Assembly: GCF_900109825.1 (NCBI RefSeq)
Contig: NZ_FOBL01000011.1
Coordinates: 17,072 to 81,071, forward strand
Reading direction: 5' to 3'
Source: Alkalibacterium putridalgicola
Lineage (GTDB): Bacteria > Bacillota > Bacilli > Lactobacillales > Carnobacteriaceae_A
DNA length: 64,000 nt
The notes beneath the pieces are model-generated. The model was given only the letters and a program-made list of their open reading frames with translations. It had not been told where the DNA came from and did no database searches. A program made the position numbers and the translations under genes. Positions 54,484-63,748 of the stretch are shown here, in pieces (the stretch's first letter is position 1; the number at the start of each line of letters is the position of its first letter).

Positions 54484-56673
54484 GTGAAGGCACCAAAACA
54501 AAAGAAAAACGAGAAGAAGAAATCACATATTCCTTTTCGGTTAAATTTATTATTCTTTATTGTCTTTTTACTATTCTCAACACTGATTTTACGTCTGGCT
54601 TATTTGCAGATCGTGCAGGCCGACGCTTACAAGGCAGAAGTGGAACGTACCGAACGGACGACCATCACCGGTAGTGTACCGCGTGGAGAAATATTCGATT
54701 CCCATTTAAATAAACTCGTAGGCAATGAAGCCAGACATGCGATCACCTACACGCGTGGGAAAAATGTGCCAGCTAAACAGATGGCTGCGGTCGCCTATGA
54801 TTTGGCTGACTATATAAGCATGTCGCATACAACCTCTTTTGAAGTGGATCGAAAATTCGATTTGAGTGAACGTGATCTCAAAGATTTCTTCATAGCGCGC
54901 AATCAGGAAGAAGTCAGAGACCGCTTGAACGATGATGAACAGCGTCTCTCGGGGTCTGAATCTTACAGCGTGATGCTGGATAAAGTGGAGGAGTCTGAAA
55001 TTCTTGCCTTCGGGGACAGAGAACTTGACGCCGCCGCGGTATTCAAGAAAATGAATTCGGCTTATTCATTAAGTACTGTCAATATTAAAAATCAGGATGT
55101 CACTGAAGAAGAAATCGCACGTATCAGCGAAAATCTGGAAAAATTCCCGGGGATCGACACAGGGACAGACTGGGTAAGGCATTATCCTAAAGAGGGTATG
55201 CTTAGATCTATTTTAGGCAGTGTAACATCAGAAGAAGCAGGTGTACCTGAATCTGGCTTGAAAACTTACCTCGCTCGAGGCTATTCAAGGAATGACCGTG
55301 TTGGACGAACTCAGCTAGAAGCCGAATATGAAACTGTTCTTAGCGGAACAAAGTCAAGAATAGAAACAGAAACAAATTCGAATGGGGATATCATTAACCG
55401 GATAGAACAATATTCCGGACACAAAGGTGATAATCTCGTTCTTTCAATGGATATCGAATTTCAGGAAAAGGTTGAACAGATCGCCGTCGATTCCTTGGCC
55501 GAGCGGGAAGGTCTGAATAAAAGTATCTATATTGCGGCAATGGATCCGAACAATGGAGATATCCTAGGACTAGCCGGCAAGAAAGTGAATGATGACGGTG
55601 AAGTCATCGATGCGACAAGCGGGATCTTCCAAAGTGCCTTCAACGTAGGGTCGGCAGTTAAAGGGGCAACGATTCTTTCTGCCTACATGGACGGGGTCCT
55701 TGACGAAACCAATAATGTAATCGTCGACCAGCCGCTCAAACTTAGAGGGTCAGAAGATATTTCATCCGTGTTCAACCGATACGGTGCCGAGGCAGTCAAT
55801 GATATTACAGCACTTGAAGTTTCTTCCAACGTCTATATGGCACGACTAGCTATGCGTATGGGTGGGGAATGGGAATACACCCGCGATATGACCCTGGATA
55901 TCGACGGAGCTAAACTGCTTGAGAAACAGCGTCGCTACTTTAATCAGTTCGGCCTGGGCGTCCCTACAGGAGTGGACTTCCCTTCAGATGCTACGGGACT
56001 AGAAGGCCAAGCAAATACAGCCGCACAGGGACTTTTCTACTCGTTCGGCCAATATGATACGTATACACCTCTGCAGCTGCTGCAGTACGCGTCTGTGATC
56101 GCCAACGGTGGGACGAGGTATGCGCCAAGGCTCGTGTCTGAGATCCGGGATACCAATGTCGAAACGGGGAATGTCGGCGCATTGAAGACAGAAATACAAC
56201 CTAAGATTATGAACACAGTGGATGTGTCAGACGAAGCGATGGCCCGAGTCCAGCAGGGATTTTATCAAGTGGTCAATGGCAGCCGAGGCAGTGCAAGAAG
56301 TTACTTTACCGGCACACCTTATACATCTGCCGGCAAGACGGGTACAGCGGAAGCTTTGTGGTGGGATGATGATAATAATCAGATCACGGATATCGATATC
56401 ATCAACATCACCTATGTCGGCTATGCACCGTATGATGACCCAGAGATCGCTGTAGCTGTCGTGGTACCCAATTTACCGACATCAGGACGAACCAACCGCG
56501 AAAACACCAAAGCGGCACGCCGGGTATTTGATGCTTATTTCAAAGTGGGAGAATTTGAGTCAGACTCGCCAAGCGAACCATTGGAAACAGTGGAAGATCT
56601 GGCAGAAGAAGCAGAAGATATGGCAACAGAGGAAGCAATTGAAGAAGATGAGGAAGAAAATACAGAAGAATAG
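54484..56673 (+). CDS. pbpA: Class B penicillin-binding protein (PBP2A-like transpeptidase)
   Basis: A 729-residue bitopic transpeptidase. It has a basic cytoplasmic start, one membrane helix (about 20-42), a PBP dimerisation domain with VPRGEIFDSHLNKL near 62, then the penicillin-fold domain. SxxK is GSAVKG (near 389), SxN is SSN (near 447) and KTG is AGKTGTAEALWW (near 617). The last ~45 residues are an Asp/Glu-rich tail. The sodA-pbpA-rpmG order matches Bacillus pbpA (PBP2A, elongation synthase). There are no PASTA domains. The GTG start has AGGAGG 7 nt upstream. Confidence 0.9.
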   Translation: MKAPKQKKNEKKKSHIPFRLNLLFFIVFLLFSTLILRLAYLQIVQADAYKAEVERTERTTITGSVPRGEIFDSHLNKLVGNEARHAITYTRGKNVPAKQMAAVAYDLADYISMSHTTSFEVDRKFDLSERDLKDFFIARNQEEVRDRLNDDEQRLSGSESYSVMLDKVEESEILAFGDRELDAAAVFKKMNSAYSLSTVNIKNQDVTEEEIARISENLEKFPGIDTGTDWVRHYPKEGMLRSILGSVTSEEAGVPESGLKTYLARGYSRNDRVGRTQLEAEYETVLSGTKSRIETETNSNGDIINRIEQYSGHKGDNLVLSMDIEFQEKVEQIAVDSLAEREGLNKSIYIAAMDPNNGDILGLAGKKVNDDGEVIDATSGIFQSAFNVGSAVKGATILSAYMDGVLDETNNVIVDQPLKLRGSEDISSVFNRYGAEAVNDITALEVSSNVYMARLAMRMGGEWEYTRDMTLDIDGAKLLEKQRRYFNQFGLGVPTGVDFPSDATGLEGQANTAAQGLFYSFGQYDTYTPLQLLQYASVIANGGTRYAPRLVSEIRDTNVETGNVGALKTEIQPKIMNTVDVSDEAMARVQQGFYQVVNGSRGSARSYFTGTPYTSAGKTGTAEALWWDDDNNQITDIDIINITYVGYAPYDDPEIAVAVVVPNLPTSGRTNRENTKAARRVFDAYFKVGEFESDSPSEPLETVEDLAEEAEDMATEEAIEEDEEENTEE

Positions 56674-56683
56674 ATAGTGAATC

Positions 56684-56726
56684 AAAAAGACAGGCTGCCG
56701 ATATTCTTAGCAGCCTGTCTTTTTAT
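56684..56726 (+). terminator. Rho-independent terminator after pbpA
   Basis: AAAAAGACAGGCTGC (56684-56698) pairs perfectly with GCAGCCTGTCTTTTT (56710-56724). Confidence 0.9.
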
Positions 56727-56727
56727 A

Positions 56728-56757
56728 CAAAAAAGGAAGACAAAAGCGTCAGCTTCC
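56728..56757 (-). terminator. Terminator of rpmG
   Basis: GGAAG (56735-56739) pairs with CTTCC (56753-56757), with GAC/GTC inside. On the minus strand the stem is followed by six T. Confidence 0.65.
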
Positions 56758-56788
56758 ATCTTCCTAAAATCAGTTAATATTTAACCAA

Positions 56789-56938
56789 TTATTTTGTTTC
56801 GCGGTGCAAAGTTGCTTTGCGTTCGCGTGGGCAATACTTTTTCATTTCCAAACGCTCAGTATTGTTACGTTTGTTTTTAGATGTTAGGTAGTTACGTTCT
56901 TTACATTCTGTACATTCTAAGGTTACGTTTACTCGCAT
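56789..56938 (-). CDS. rpmG: 50S ribosomal protein L33
   Basis: A 49-residue protein matching L33 from end to end: [20 protein letters not shown], then [17 protein letters not shown] and TLHRETK. The CxxC pair and third Cys are those of the usual Firmicute RpmGA form. A longer frame extends upstream, but the ATG at 56938 has AGGAGGG 7 nt before it and gives the exact family length. Transcribed opposite to pbpA. Confidence 0.95.
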   Translation of the reverse strand: MRVNVTLECTECKERNYLTSKNKRNNTERLEMKKYCPRERKATLHRETK

Positions 56939-57190
56939 GATTGTCCCTCCTATTATTCCTGTTTTGAAGGCTATCAAACATGTTAGGGTGTCTAGCCTTA
57001 CGCCTTGACTAGAATACCATGTTTTGACGGAAAATGCCAATCTTTTTTTTATAACATGTAAATATTTTGTAAGCATAATGAATTTTTCTCTATGGTACAC
57101 AGGTGTCTGCCAAACTTATCTTTTTGTTTCTGATAAAATGTGCTATTATTTTAAAGTCGACTAAAATTATAAGAAAAAGGTAGGGATAGT

Positions 57191-57550
57191 ATGGAATTAT
57201 GGATGGCTGCCGGTATACTCTTAGCTTTATCTGTGCTTTTGTTTATTTATTCATTCACACAGAAGCAGGAGAAAGAACAGGCCTATAAAGAACTGGAAGA
57301 ATTTTCGCTGACTACCACTCGATCGATGTATGACTTGAATAAACGTGTCAAAGCACTTGAATCGGAGCTTGGTATAGAAAGTCTGGAGCATATGCTTCCT
57401 CAGCGGGTGACACAATTGAACAAAGACAATATCATCACGATGTTCACTAAAGGCTACCCGACAGAGGCGATTTCACAGCAGCTGAATATTGCTTCCACCT
57501 CGGTTCAGGAAATCATCGATGCCTATGTCGAAGAGGGCATTCGTGCTTAA
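57191..57550 (+). CDS. Small membrane-anchored coiled-coil protein with C-terminal HTH-like segment
   Basis: A 119-residue protein I cannot name with certainty. One N-terminal helix (about 3-22, LWMAAGILLALSVLLFIYSF) is followed by a charged coiled coil (about 25-65). The C-terminal segment MFTKGYPTEAISQQLNIAST looks like a helix-turn-helix. The layout is like SwrB/DUF6115 proteins of motile Bacillus, but the similarity is architectural only. AGGTAGGGAT precedes the ATG. It heads a run of three small genes before the rhomboid gene. Confidence 0.55.
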   Translation: MELWMAAGILLALSVLLFIYSFTQKQEKEQAYKELEEFSLTTTRSMYDLNKRVKALESELGIESLEHMLPQRVTQLNKDNIITMFTKGYPTEAISQQLNIASTSVQEIIDAYVEEGIRA

Positions 57551-57576
57551 ATTACATATAAAGGTGGAATCGTAAC

Positions 57577-58083
57577 ATGTCAAGAAAAACAAGTCAGATC
57601 CTCTCAGTAGGGTTATTACTGTCTAGTATGGTAGTGATGGGGCTGGAGATCGGGTCTAAAACACAGTCGTCAGAAGCGTCAGTAGAAACGATAGCAGAGC
57701 TTGAAAATAAAATAGATGAACTTGAAGAAGAAAACAACCGCATAAAAGATGAGCACGATCGATTGACTGAAGGTTATGCCAACTCGCTGACTCTGTCGGA
57801 TGTCGAGGTATTTGAAGAAGACGATCTGGAAAGCACGGAAGCAGTCACAACAAGCAGTGACGAAGAGGCGAAAAAAGCCCGTCAGTTCACAGTGACGGTC
57901 AAAGAAGGCGAGCCAAGCAGCGTTGTGGCTGAACAGCTTGAATATCTAGGTGTAATAGAGGACCGTTATGCCTTCAGTGACTACCTTGAGACTAATGGCC
58001 TAGCGAAAAAAATCCGTCCGGGCAATTATGTTGTCACTTCGAATATGACAACGGATGAACTGGCACAGGCAATTTTGAAGTAA
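57577..58083 (+). CDS. Secreted or anchored protein with a lone MltG/YceG LysM-like domain
   Basis: A 168-residue protein with an N-terminal hydrophobic segment (about 7-24), a coiled coil (about 38-63), an acidic linker and a C-terminal ~60-residue domain (VKEGEPSSVVAEQLEYLGVI, then LAKKIRPGNYVVTSNM). That end resembles the LysM-like subdomain of the endolytic transglycosylase MltG; the catalytic YceG part is absent. It could bind glycan or membrane partners without cutting. AAAGGTGG precedes the ATG. It lies 26 bp after the coiled-coil gene. Confidence 0.6.
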   Translation: MSRKTSQILSVGLLLSSMVVMGLEIGSKTQSSEASVETIAELENKIDELEEENNRIKDEHDRLTEGYANSLTLSDVEVFEEDDLESTEAVTTSSDEEAKKARQFTVTVKEGEPSSVVAEQLEYLGVIEDRYAFSDYLETNGLAKKIRPGNYVVTSNMTTDELAQAILK

Positions 58084-58163
58084 GACAAGATTAAAAGGCT
58101 ATGATTTGTATTCTCGCCTCTTTCCTATAAAATAATAGTATAAGATAAATAAAGGAGAGAGAC

Positions 58164-58481
58164 ATGATGGAACTTACAAAAATTACCTTAACAAGCGGGG
58201 CGACTTATATCGTCAACCATACGCCGGAAGACGTTTATCAGCGAGTCACCCATTCTGACGGCAAACCTAAGAATCATATCCACCTCTTCACACTGGAGAA
58301 CGGTTCGGAGATGTATATCAATGCAACATACATCCTTTCGATCGAAAAGGTCCGCTCGCATAACCGGGAGGAAACCATTAGAGATGATATGACCGAGAAC
58401 GCAGAAGACAGAAACAGAGTTGAAGCGAATGTGAAAGCGGCAAAAGAATTCAAAGAAGATCTTGACGGAAACATGGAGTAA
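58164..58481 (+). CDS. Hypothetical small protein
   Basis: A 105-residue, acidic, soluble protein that I do not recognise. The first ~65 residues form a compact strand-rich part (ITLTSGATYIVNHTPEDVYQ, then FTLENGSEMYINATYILSIE), and the last 35 are a charged helix. AAAGGAG lies 6 nt before the ATG; a second ATG follows directly. It stands between the MltG-like gene and the rhomboid gene, with a long hairpin terminator after it. Confidence 0.6.
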   Translation: MMELTKITLTSGATYIVNHTPEDVYQRVTHSDGKPKNHIHLFTLENGSEMYINATYILSIEKVRSHNREETIRDDMTENAEDRNRVEANVKAAKEFKEDLDGNME

Positions 58482-58490
58482 GCAAAAATC

Positions 58491-58563
58491 ATATCTAAGT
58501 TCTTTTCACCAGGAAGCAGCCTTTTAAAAGGTGACTTTTTGGCAAGGGACTTAGATATTTTTT
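58491..58563 (+). terminator. Terminator with long branched stem
   Basis: ATATCTAAGT (58491-58500) pairs with ACTTAGATAT (58549-58558), followed by TTTTTTG. The 48-nt interior holds a CCTTTTAAAAGG palindrome and CACC/GGTG pairing, so it may fold as a cloverleaf-like structure. Confidence 0.7.
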
Positions 58564-58643
58564 GTGAAAAGGTATTTTAAGATTGGGTCAGAGTCACTCA
58601 TTATGCTATACTTATTGAAGAATGCCGTAAGGGAGATTAAAAT

Positions 58644-59354
58644 GTGAATTATAAAACAAAGCTTAAAATAGAGAGATGGAAGAAGGGCCCATTCGTGGCT
58701 TATACGATTCTCGCTGTGACAGGTTTGATGTTCCTGATACAGGAACTATTAGGCGGGAGCACGAATCAATGGGTCCTGGTCCAGCTGGGCGCAAAAGTCA
58801 ATGAACTGATCATCTTAGGTGACTGGTATCGCCTGATCACACCGATGTTTCTGCATATTGGTCTGACCCATATCCTCTTTAATGCGCTGATCGTTTATTT
58901 TCTCGGTATACAACTGGAATCTGTTTTTGGACACTGGCGTTTCTTCGCGCTTTATTTTTTAAGTGGGATCGTTGGAAATGCGACAAGTTTTGCATTTAAT
59001 CCTAGCGTGTCTGCTGGGGCCAGCACGGCCATTTTTGGCCTGTTCGGATCGACCCTCGTCCTGGTCAAGCTGTTTCCCGGACATCCGCAGATCAAAGCCA
59101 TGGCGAAGAATTTCACACTGCTGATCATTTTGAATCTGGTCTTTGGGCTTTTCAGCCCGGGGATAGACATGGCCGGTCATATCGGCGGACTAGTCGGTGG
59201 TTACCTGGCTGCTTTTGCGCTTTCTACGCCAAGAGCCTGGCGGACGACGAAAAAACAACAGTTGGCTTATGGCCTGGCTTTAGCCGGTGTACTGATCCTG
59301 CTGCTCGTCATTGGATACAGCCGCTTTATACCTGTAATGAATTTGTTTTCTTAA
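58644..59354 (+). CDS. Rhomboid intramembrane serine protease (GluP-like)
   Basis: A 236-residue protease with about six or seven helices. The catalytic Ser is in SAGASTAIFGLFGS (near 124) and the His in AGHIGGLVGGYL (near 178); HIGLTHILFNALIVYFLGIQ is the conserved L1 and TM2 region. It cleaves membrane helices. Unlike full-length GluP it lacks the long N-terminal cytosolic and C-terminal TPR parts. The GTG start has AAGGGAG about 9 nt upstream. glcK follows, as in Bacillus (yqgP-glcK). Confidence 0.9.
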   Translation: MNYKTKLKIERWKKGPFVAYTILAVTGLMFLIQELLGGSTNQWVLVQLGAKVNELIILGDWYRLITPMFLHIGLTHILFNALIVYFLGIQLESVFGHWRFFALYFLSGIVGNATSFAFNPSVSAGASTAIFGLFGSTLVLVKLFPGHPQIKAMAKNFTLLIILNLVFGLFSPGIDMAGHIGGLVGGYLAAFALSTPRAWRTTKKQQLAYGLALAGVLILLLVIGYSRFIPVMNLFS

Positions 59355-59385
59355 TAACTAATTAATGGATAATGGAGGAAAAGGC

Positions 59386-60369
59386 ATGCAAAATAAGAAC
59401 ATCATCGGTGTGGACTTGGGTGGAACGACCATCAAGTTCGCGATCATCACACGTGACGGGGAAATACTGGAGAAGTGGAGTATCCCGACGGATATCAGTG
59501 ACGAAGGGACTCATATCACTCCGTCGATCATTCGTTCCATCAAAGATTATATGGAAAAGAACGATCTTAAAGCGACAGATTTCCTTGGGATAGGGATGGG
59601 CTCTCCAGGTACGGTCAACAAAAAGAAAGGCACAGTTATCGGTGCCTATAACCTGAACTGGAAAACCGAACAGCCGGTCGAAGAGATGATCACCGGTCAG
59701 ACAGGGATCCCTTTATTCATCGATAACGATGCCAATGTGGCGGCGTTAGGAGAAAAGTGGATCGGTGCAGGCAACAATGAACCGGACGTCGTCTTTATTA
59801 CATTAGGGACCGGAGTGGGCGGCGGTGTGATCACCAACGGCGAGCTTGTTCACGGTGCGATCGGTGCTGCTGGTGAAATCGGTCATATGACGGTCGACAA
59901 ACACGGCTACAAATGCACCTGTGGTAAACAAGGCTGTCTGGAAACAGTCGCCAGTGCAACAGGGATCGTCCGGGTAGCGAAAGACGGTGCAGCAGCGTTT
60001 GGACAAGAGACACCATTGAAAAAAGCGATTTTAGATGGAGAAAAAATGAATGCCAAGAAAATCGTCGATGCGGCGAAAGACGGCGATGCTTATGGACTGG
60101 CTGTTACGGAAGAAATCAGCGACTATCTGGGGCTGGCATGTGGAAATATCGCCAACTTACTTAACCCGTCGACGATCGTCATTGGTGGCGGTGTGTCTCG
60201 AGCCGGTGAATTCCTGGCTGAACGGATCAGAAAACATCTGGCTGTTTATGCCTTCCCGACTATTAGAGAAAGTACGAAAATCAGAATCGCTGAATTAGGC
60301 AACGATGCCGGTGTGATCGGAGCCAGTTCCCTTGTATTGACGGAGTCTATCCATCAATCAAATAAATAA
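59386..60369 (+). CDS. glcK: Glucokinase, ROK family
   Basis: A 327-residue sugar kinase. It has the ATP motif IIGVDLGGTTIKFAI (near 5-19), catalytic region PLFIDNDANVAALGE, FITLGTGVGGGVI, and the ROK zinc site GEIGHMTVD with CTCGKQGCLE. It phosphorylates glucose to glucose-6-phosphate, feeding glycolysis and the zwf product made elsewhere in the window. The ATG at 59386 is chosen for GGAGG 7 nt upstream; an ATG at 59365 precedes that site. It lies 31 bp after the rhomboid gene. Confidence 0.93.
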   Translation: MQNKNIIGVDLGGTTIKFAIITRDGEILEKWSIPTDISDEGTHITPSIIRSIKDYMEKNDLKATDFLGIGMGSPGTVNKKKGTVIGAYNLNWKTEQPVEEMITGQTGIPLFIDNDANVAALGEKWIGAGNNEPDVVFITLGTGVGGGVITNGELVHGAIGAAGEIGHMTVDKHGYKCTCGKQGCLETVASATGIVRVAKDGAAAFGQETPLKKAILDGEKMNAKKIVDAAKDGDAYGLAVTEEISDYLGLACGNIANLLNPSTIVIGGGVSRAGEFLAERIRKHLAVYAFPTIRESTKIRIAELGNDAGVIGASSLVLTESIHQSNK

Positions 60370-60432
60370 CGGACAACACCTTTTATATGTTAATATGATT
60401 GTATAAAGATAACTTTAAAAGAGGTGATGACA

Positions 60433-61554
60433 TTGATCGAAAAAAGAACTCACTATATTCGTGTGACTCTTCTTTTGATGTGTTGTTGCCTCTTTTTATT
60501 TGCCTGTACATCAAGGAATCCGGATGGGGCAGGAGAGGGAGAAGGTCAGCCGACTGACAGCGAGGAACTCTCTCTGGCCAGGTTAGATATCGATTACCGC
60601 ACCTTTCAGAAAGTCATTGGCTGGTTGGATGACGAGACGCTGCTCGTTCATCTGGGCAGTGCGGACGAGCATAAACTCATGACATTCAATATATTTTCAG
60701 GAGAAATGGAAGAGGTCTACAGCAATGAGTCGTCTATTTTGACAACGGAGATCAATCAGTCCCGTGACAAGATCCTGCTGCAGGAAATAAAGAATGGGCA
60801 GTCTGCCTTCAAAGTGATCACGCCAGACGGCACAACGATTCAGACGACAACGTTCGGATACACCAGCTATGTGAATATTCACTGGAATCCTACAAACGAC
60901 AACACGGTTTTCGTTTCACATTACCATTTCGATCACGAACTCGAGGCGGAAACGATCCTGGTGTACATCTGGACCATCGATAAAAATACGTTCTCAGTGA
61001 GAGATATTCCGTCCTTATCACCCCAGTGGTATTCGGAAAACGTCTACGTGTATATCGACGAACTGCACACGAATGCACTTTTCATTGGAGATATACGGGA
61101 AAATAAAGAAGATATGATGATCAACCGGGACATCTCTGACTTTTTCCTGAATCAGGATACCTTTGTCGGGGTCGTCGAATCCGATATTTCAGATAATGAA
61201 GTCCTGCTCTTTCATGAATATCCTTTTTTGGTGGGGGATAAAGTCATTCGCATCCCTAAAGTCACGATGAACGAGTCGCCGGTCAAACCACATATGACTC
61301 AGTCTACACGGAACGGAAAAATATATGGTGTGATCCCTGATCACTCTTTTTCACTGGAAGAAGAGCTGGGGGACTATCGTTTGGCCCATCTGCATTTTGA
61401 AGACGAAGCTGTCATAGAAATCATGGATCTCCCTGAAAATGCGCCCATTGCACTAAGTCCGACAGAAGAGTATCTGTTATATGGCTGGCGGCTGGAGAAT
61501 ATCATCGACCTTTCTAATCCAGAGCTGATCGAACTTATTGAGATTTTAAACTAA
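60433..61554 (+). CDS. YqgU-like beta-propeller lipoprotein
   Basis: A 373-residue lipoprotein. It has a basic N-terminus, a hydrophobic stretch and the lipobox LFAC with Cys25, then a Gly/Glu/Pro linker. The mature part has repeated strands (VIGWLDDETLLVHL, HKLMTFNIFSGEMEEVY, INQSRDKILLQEI), consistent with a six-bladed propeller like Bacillus YqgU, whose gene also lies near glcK. Function is unknown. TTG 60433 is chosen because AGAGGTG lies 6-7 nt before it; the GTG and ATG at 60424-60427 overlap that site. Confidence 0.72.
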   Translation: MIEKRTHYIRVTLLLMCCCLFLFACTSRNPDGAGEGEGQPTDSEELSLARLDIDYRTFQKVIGWLDDETLLVHLGSADEHKLMTFNIFSGEMEEVYSNESSILTTEINQSRDKILLQEIKNGQSAFKVITPDGTTIQTTTFGYTSYVNIHWNPTNDNTVFVSHYHFDHELEAETILVYIWTIDKNTFSVRDIPSLSPQWYSENVYVYIDELHTNALFIGDIRENKEDMMINRDISDFFLNQDTFVGVVESDISDNEVLLFHEYPFLVGDKVIRIPKVTMNESPVKPHMTQSTRNGKIYGVIPDHSFSLEEELGDYRLAHLHFEDEAVIEIMDLPENAPIALSPTEEYLLYGWRLENIIDLSNPELIELIEILN

Positions 61555-61618
61555 AATTAGACTAGAAAATTGCAGTAGAGTACTGTAAACTGTTAGATGA
61601 ATAGATTAGAGAGGAAGT

Positions 61619-62020
61619 TTGCTTTTGGATAACTGGACAATCGTTACAATTATTTTATGGATTTTGATCATTGGGTACGCCGCATGGGAGATCTATCAGT
61701 ACTTCAAGAGAAAGAAAGCTGCAACACCTTTGGATAATGATGCATTTAGAGAAGACATGCGCCGGGCTCAGATCGTCGACGTGAGAGAAAAAGATGATTT
61801 CAACGCCGGACATATCCTCGGGGCCAGAAATATCCCGTATTCACAGCTGAAACAGCGTGCCGGCGAGCTGCGTAAAGATCAGCCTATTTACTTATACGAT
61901 AACAAGAAAACAATAAGCTATCGTGCGGCTATGCTGCTGCAGAAGAAAGGCTATACCGATCTTTATGTCCTGGAGGAAGGTTATTCCGGCTGGGATGGCA
62001 AGATCAAACGCAAGAAATAA
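61619..62020 (+). CDS. Membrane-anchored rhodanese-like protein lacking the catalytic Cys
   Basis: A 133-residue protein with an N-terminal helix (about 6-25) and a rhodanese fold: AQIVDVREKDDFNAGHILGA, then NIPYSQL and KKGYTDLYVLEEGYSGWDG. At the active-site loop, where the Cys is expected, it reads YLYDNKKTIS, and no Cys occurs anywhere in the protein. Sulfur transfer is therefore unlikely; it may bind a partner. It resembles Bacillus YqhL. The start is uncertain: TTG 61619 and TTG 61625 are both served by GAGAGGAAG. Confidence 0.75.
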   Translation: MLLDNWTIVTIILWILIIGYAAWEIYQYFKRKKAATPLDNDAFREDMRRAQIVDVREKDDFNAGHILGARNIPYSQLKQRAGELRKDQPIYLYDNKKTISYRAAMLLQKKGYTDLYVLEEGYSGWDGKIKRKK

Positions 62021-62084
62021 ATAGACGGCTGCGAACATATGACTTGATTAATCCGTCCATTTTTAACATAATTTAATATGACAG

Positions 62085-62115
62085 AAAAGGAAATCGTCCA
62101 GATTTCCTTTTTTTA
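62085..62115 (+). terminator. Rho-independent terminator after the rhodanese-like gene
   Basis: AAAAGGAAATC (62085-62095) pairs perfectly with GATTTCCTTTT (62101-62111), followed by TTT. Confidence 0.88.
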
Positions 62116-62181
62116 TTAGATGCTTCATACATAATCCATCCATGTCTTGACCATCATAAAATCATTCAAAGGAGTAGACAC

Positions 62182-63666
62182 GTGAACATTAAACGAACAA
62201 AACTGGGGAGAGCAGGGATCGATGTTCTCACTAGACAACTTGACCGGAGGGACAGAAATGATGTCCCCATTTCCTGGGTCTATACGGCACTTTTTTTGGG
62301 CTCCCTGGTCGTGATCATGAATCAGAATGCCATCAAAACGGCCTTGCCGAGAATGATCATCGATCTGGGCGTGTCCCCTTCCATCGGACAGTGGACCATA
62401 TCGGGCTATACGTTAGTTAAAGGGATCATGGTGCCCATCACAGCTTTTGCCATGAATAAATTCCGGTCCCGCAACCTTTTTATCCTGATGATGTTGATAT
62501 TCGGAGCAGGATCAATCGTGGCGGCATCGGGCATCGATTTTTATGTGGTGTTATTCGGTACTTTGCTGCAGGGGATCGCTGCCGGTATGATCATTCCTCT
62601 GATGCAGACCATTATCCTGACTGTATCTCCAATTGAGAAACGGGGGAGTGCGCTCGGATTAATGGGTGTGGTTTTAGGGTTTGGCGGCACCCTTGGCCCG
62701 GCGCTCGGCGGATATATCGTGGATAATCTATCCTGGGAGTACATTTTTCTCTTTGCATTTATCGGTTCCATCCTCGTCATTCCCTTAGCGCAGTTGACTT
62801 TGACTGACGTTTTACCTATGAGTGACCCGAAACTGGACTGGGTGTCCATCAGACATTCCCTTATTGGTTTTGGTCTGCTGCTCTTTGGCTTGTCGGTTAT
62901 GGGATCTGAAGGATTCCGGTCGCTGACTGCCTGGGTCGGCATCCTTATCGGGCTGATTTTTGTGACACTCTTTATCAGAAGGAACCTGCACAGTGACGAC
63001 CCCATGCTGAACGTCTCACTGTTCAAGAACAGGACCTTCAGACTGGCTGTCATTATTGCGATGCTGGGGCTGATGGTGATCACTGGTTTAACGAACGTTA
63101 TGCCGATGTATATCCAGAGTGTTTTAGGACGTTCAGCCACCTTATCCGGCTTGGTCATCCTGCCGGGGGGACTGCTGAAAGCATTTATCGCACCGGTCAC
63201 AGGCAAGCTGTTCGATAAGTACGGGGTAAGGCTGATCGGGCCGGTCGGTGGAGGGATCATGTTCGCCGGGACAGTTTTGATGGTCTTTGTGACGGCAGCC
63301 ACACCGATGTGGTATGTAGTCGCTGTCTATCTCCTCTTGTCTTTTGGCTTCGGTATTTTCAACATACCGATCACCACAGCCGGGATGAATGCCCTGCCGG
63401 ATGAAGAAATGAGTCATGCGACACCTGCCAGACAGACCGTCAGACAGATCGGTTCGAGTTTCGCCATCACTGTAGTCTTTGCCTCCATGTCCATTGTCTC
63501 ATCACTGATCCATTCTCCCGCGCTTGAAGCTGGAGGAGAACCGGACGTCACGATAGAAGGGATCAAAGGCGGTTTTGCACTTGTTGCGATTCTGGCTTTC
63601 ATCACCTTTATCCTGACCTTCTTCTTGAGAGATGCCCCTGTTAAGGACCTTCGACAAGACAATTAA
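62182..63666 (+). CDS. MFS drug exporter, DHA2 family (14 TM)
   Basis: A 494-residue major facilitator of the EmrB/QacA type with about 14 helices. Motif D1-like VVIMNQNAIKTALPRMIIDL lies in TM1, and motif C, the antiporter mark, is VVLGFGGTLGPALGGYIVD in TM5. A ~45-residue cytoplasmic N-terminus precedes TM1. It exports drugs or other compounds against protons; the substrate is unknown. The Asp usual in TM1 of QacA-type proteins is Asn here (MNQNA). The GTG start has AAAGGAG 8 nt upstream. It is monocistronic. Confidence 0.88.
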   Translation: MNIKRTKLGRAGIDVLTRQLDRRDRNDVPISWVYTALFLGSLVVIMNQNAIKTALPRMIIDLGVSPSIGQWTISGYTLVKGIMVPITAFAMNKFRSRNLFILMMLIFGAGSIVAASGIDFYVVLFGTLLQGIAAGMIIPLMQTIILTVSPIEKRGSALGLMGVVLGFGGTLGPALGGYIVDNLSWEYIFLFAFIGSILVIPLAQLTLTDVLPMSDPKLDWVSIRHSLIGFGLLLFGLSVMGSEGFRSLTAWVGILIGLIFVTLFIRRNLHSDDPMLNVSLFKNRTFRLAVIIAMLGLMVITGLTNVMPMYIQSVLGRSATLSGLVILPGGLLKAFIAPVTGKLFDKYGVRLIGPVGGGIMFAGTVLMVFVTAATPMWYVVAVYLLLSFGFGIFNIPITTAGMNALPDEEMSHATPARQTVRQIGSSFAITVVFASMSIVSSLIHSPALEAGGEPDVTIEGIKGGFALVAILAFITFILTFFLRDAPVKDLRQDN

Positions 63667-63670
63667 AAAG

Positions 63671-63720
63671 AAGCCATGCTGCTCTTTCGTTTAACCGATA
63701 GACGTCGCATGGCTTTTTAT
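63671..63720 (+). terminator. Rho-independent terminator after the MFS gene
   Basis: AAGCCATGC (63671-63679) pairs perfectly with GCATGGCTT (63707-63715), followed by TTTA. Confidence 0.8.
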
Positions 63721-63726
63721 GATGAA

Positions 63727-63748
63727 AAGCTTTAGCGCGCTAAAGCTT
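63727..63748. repeat. 22-bp perfect palindrome
   Basis: AAGCTTTAGCGCGCTAAAGC followed by TT reads the same on both strands. It takes the second-hairpin position between the MFS terminator and the array at the window end. Confidence 0.75.
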
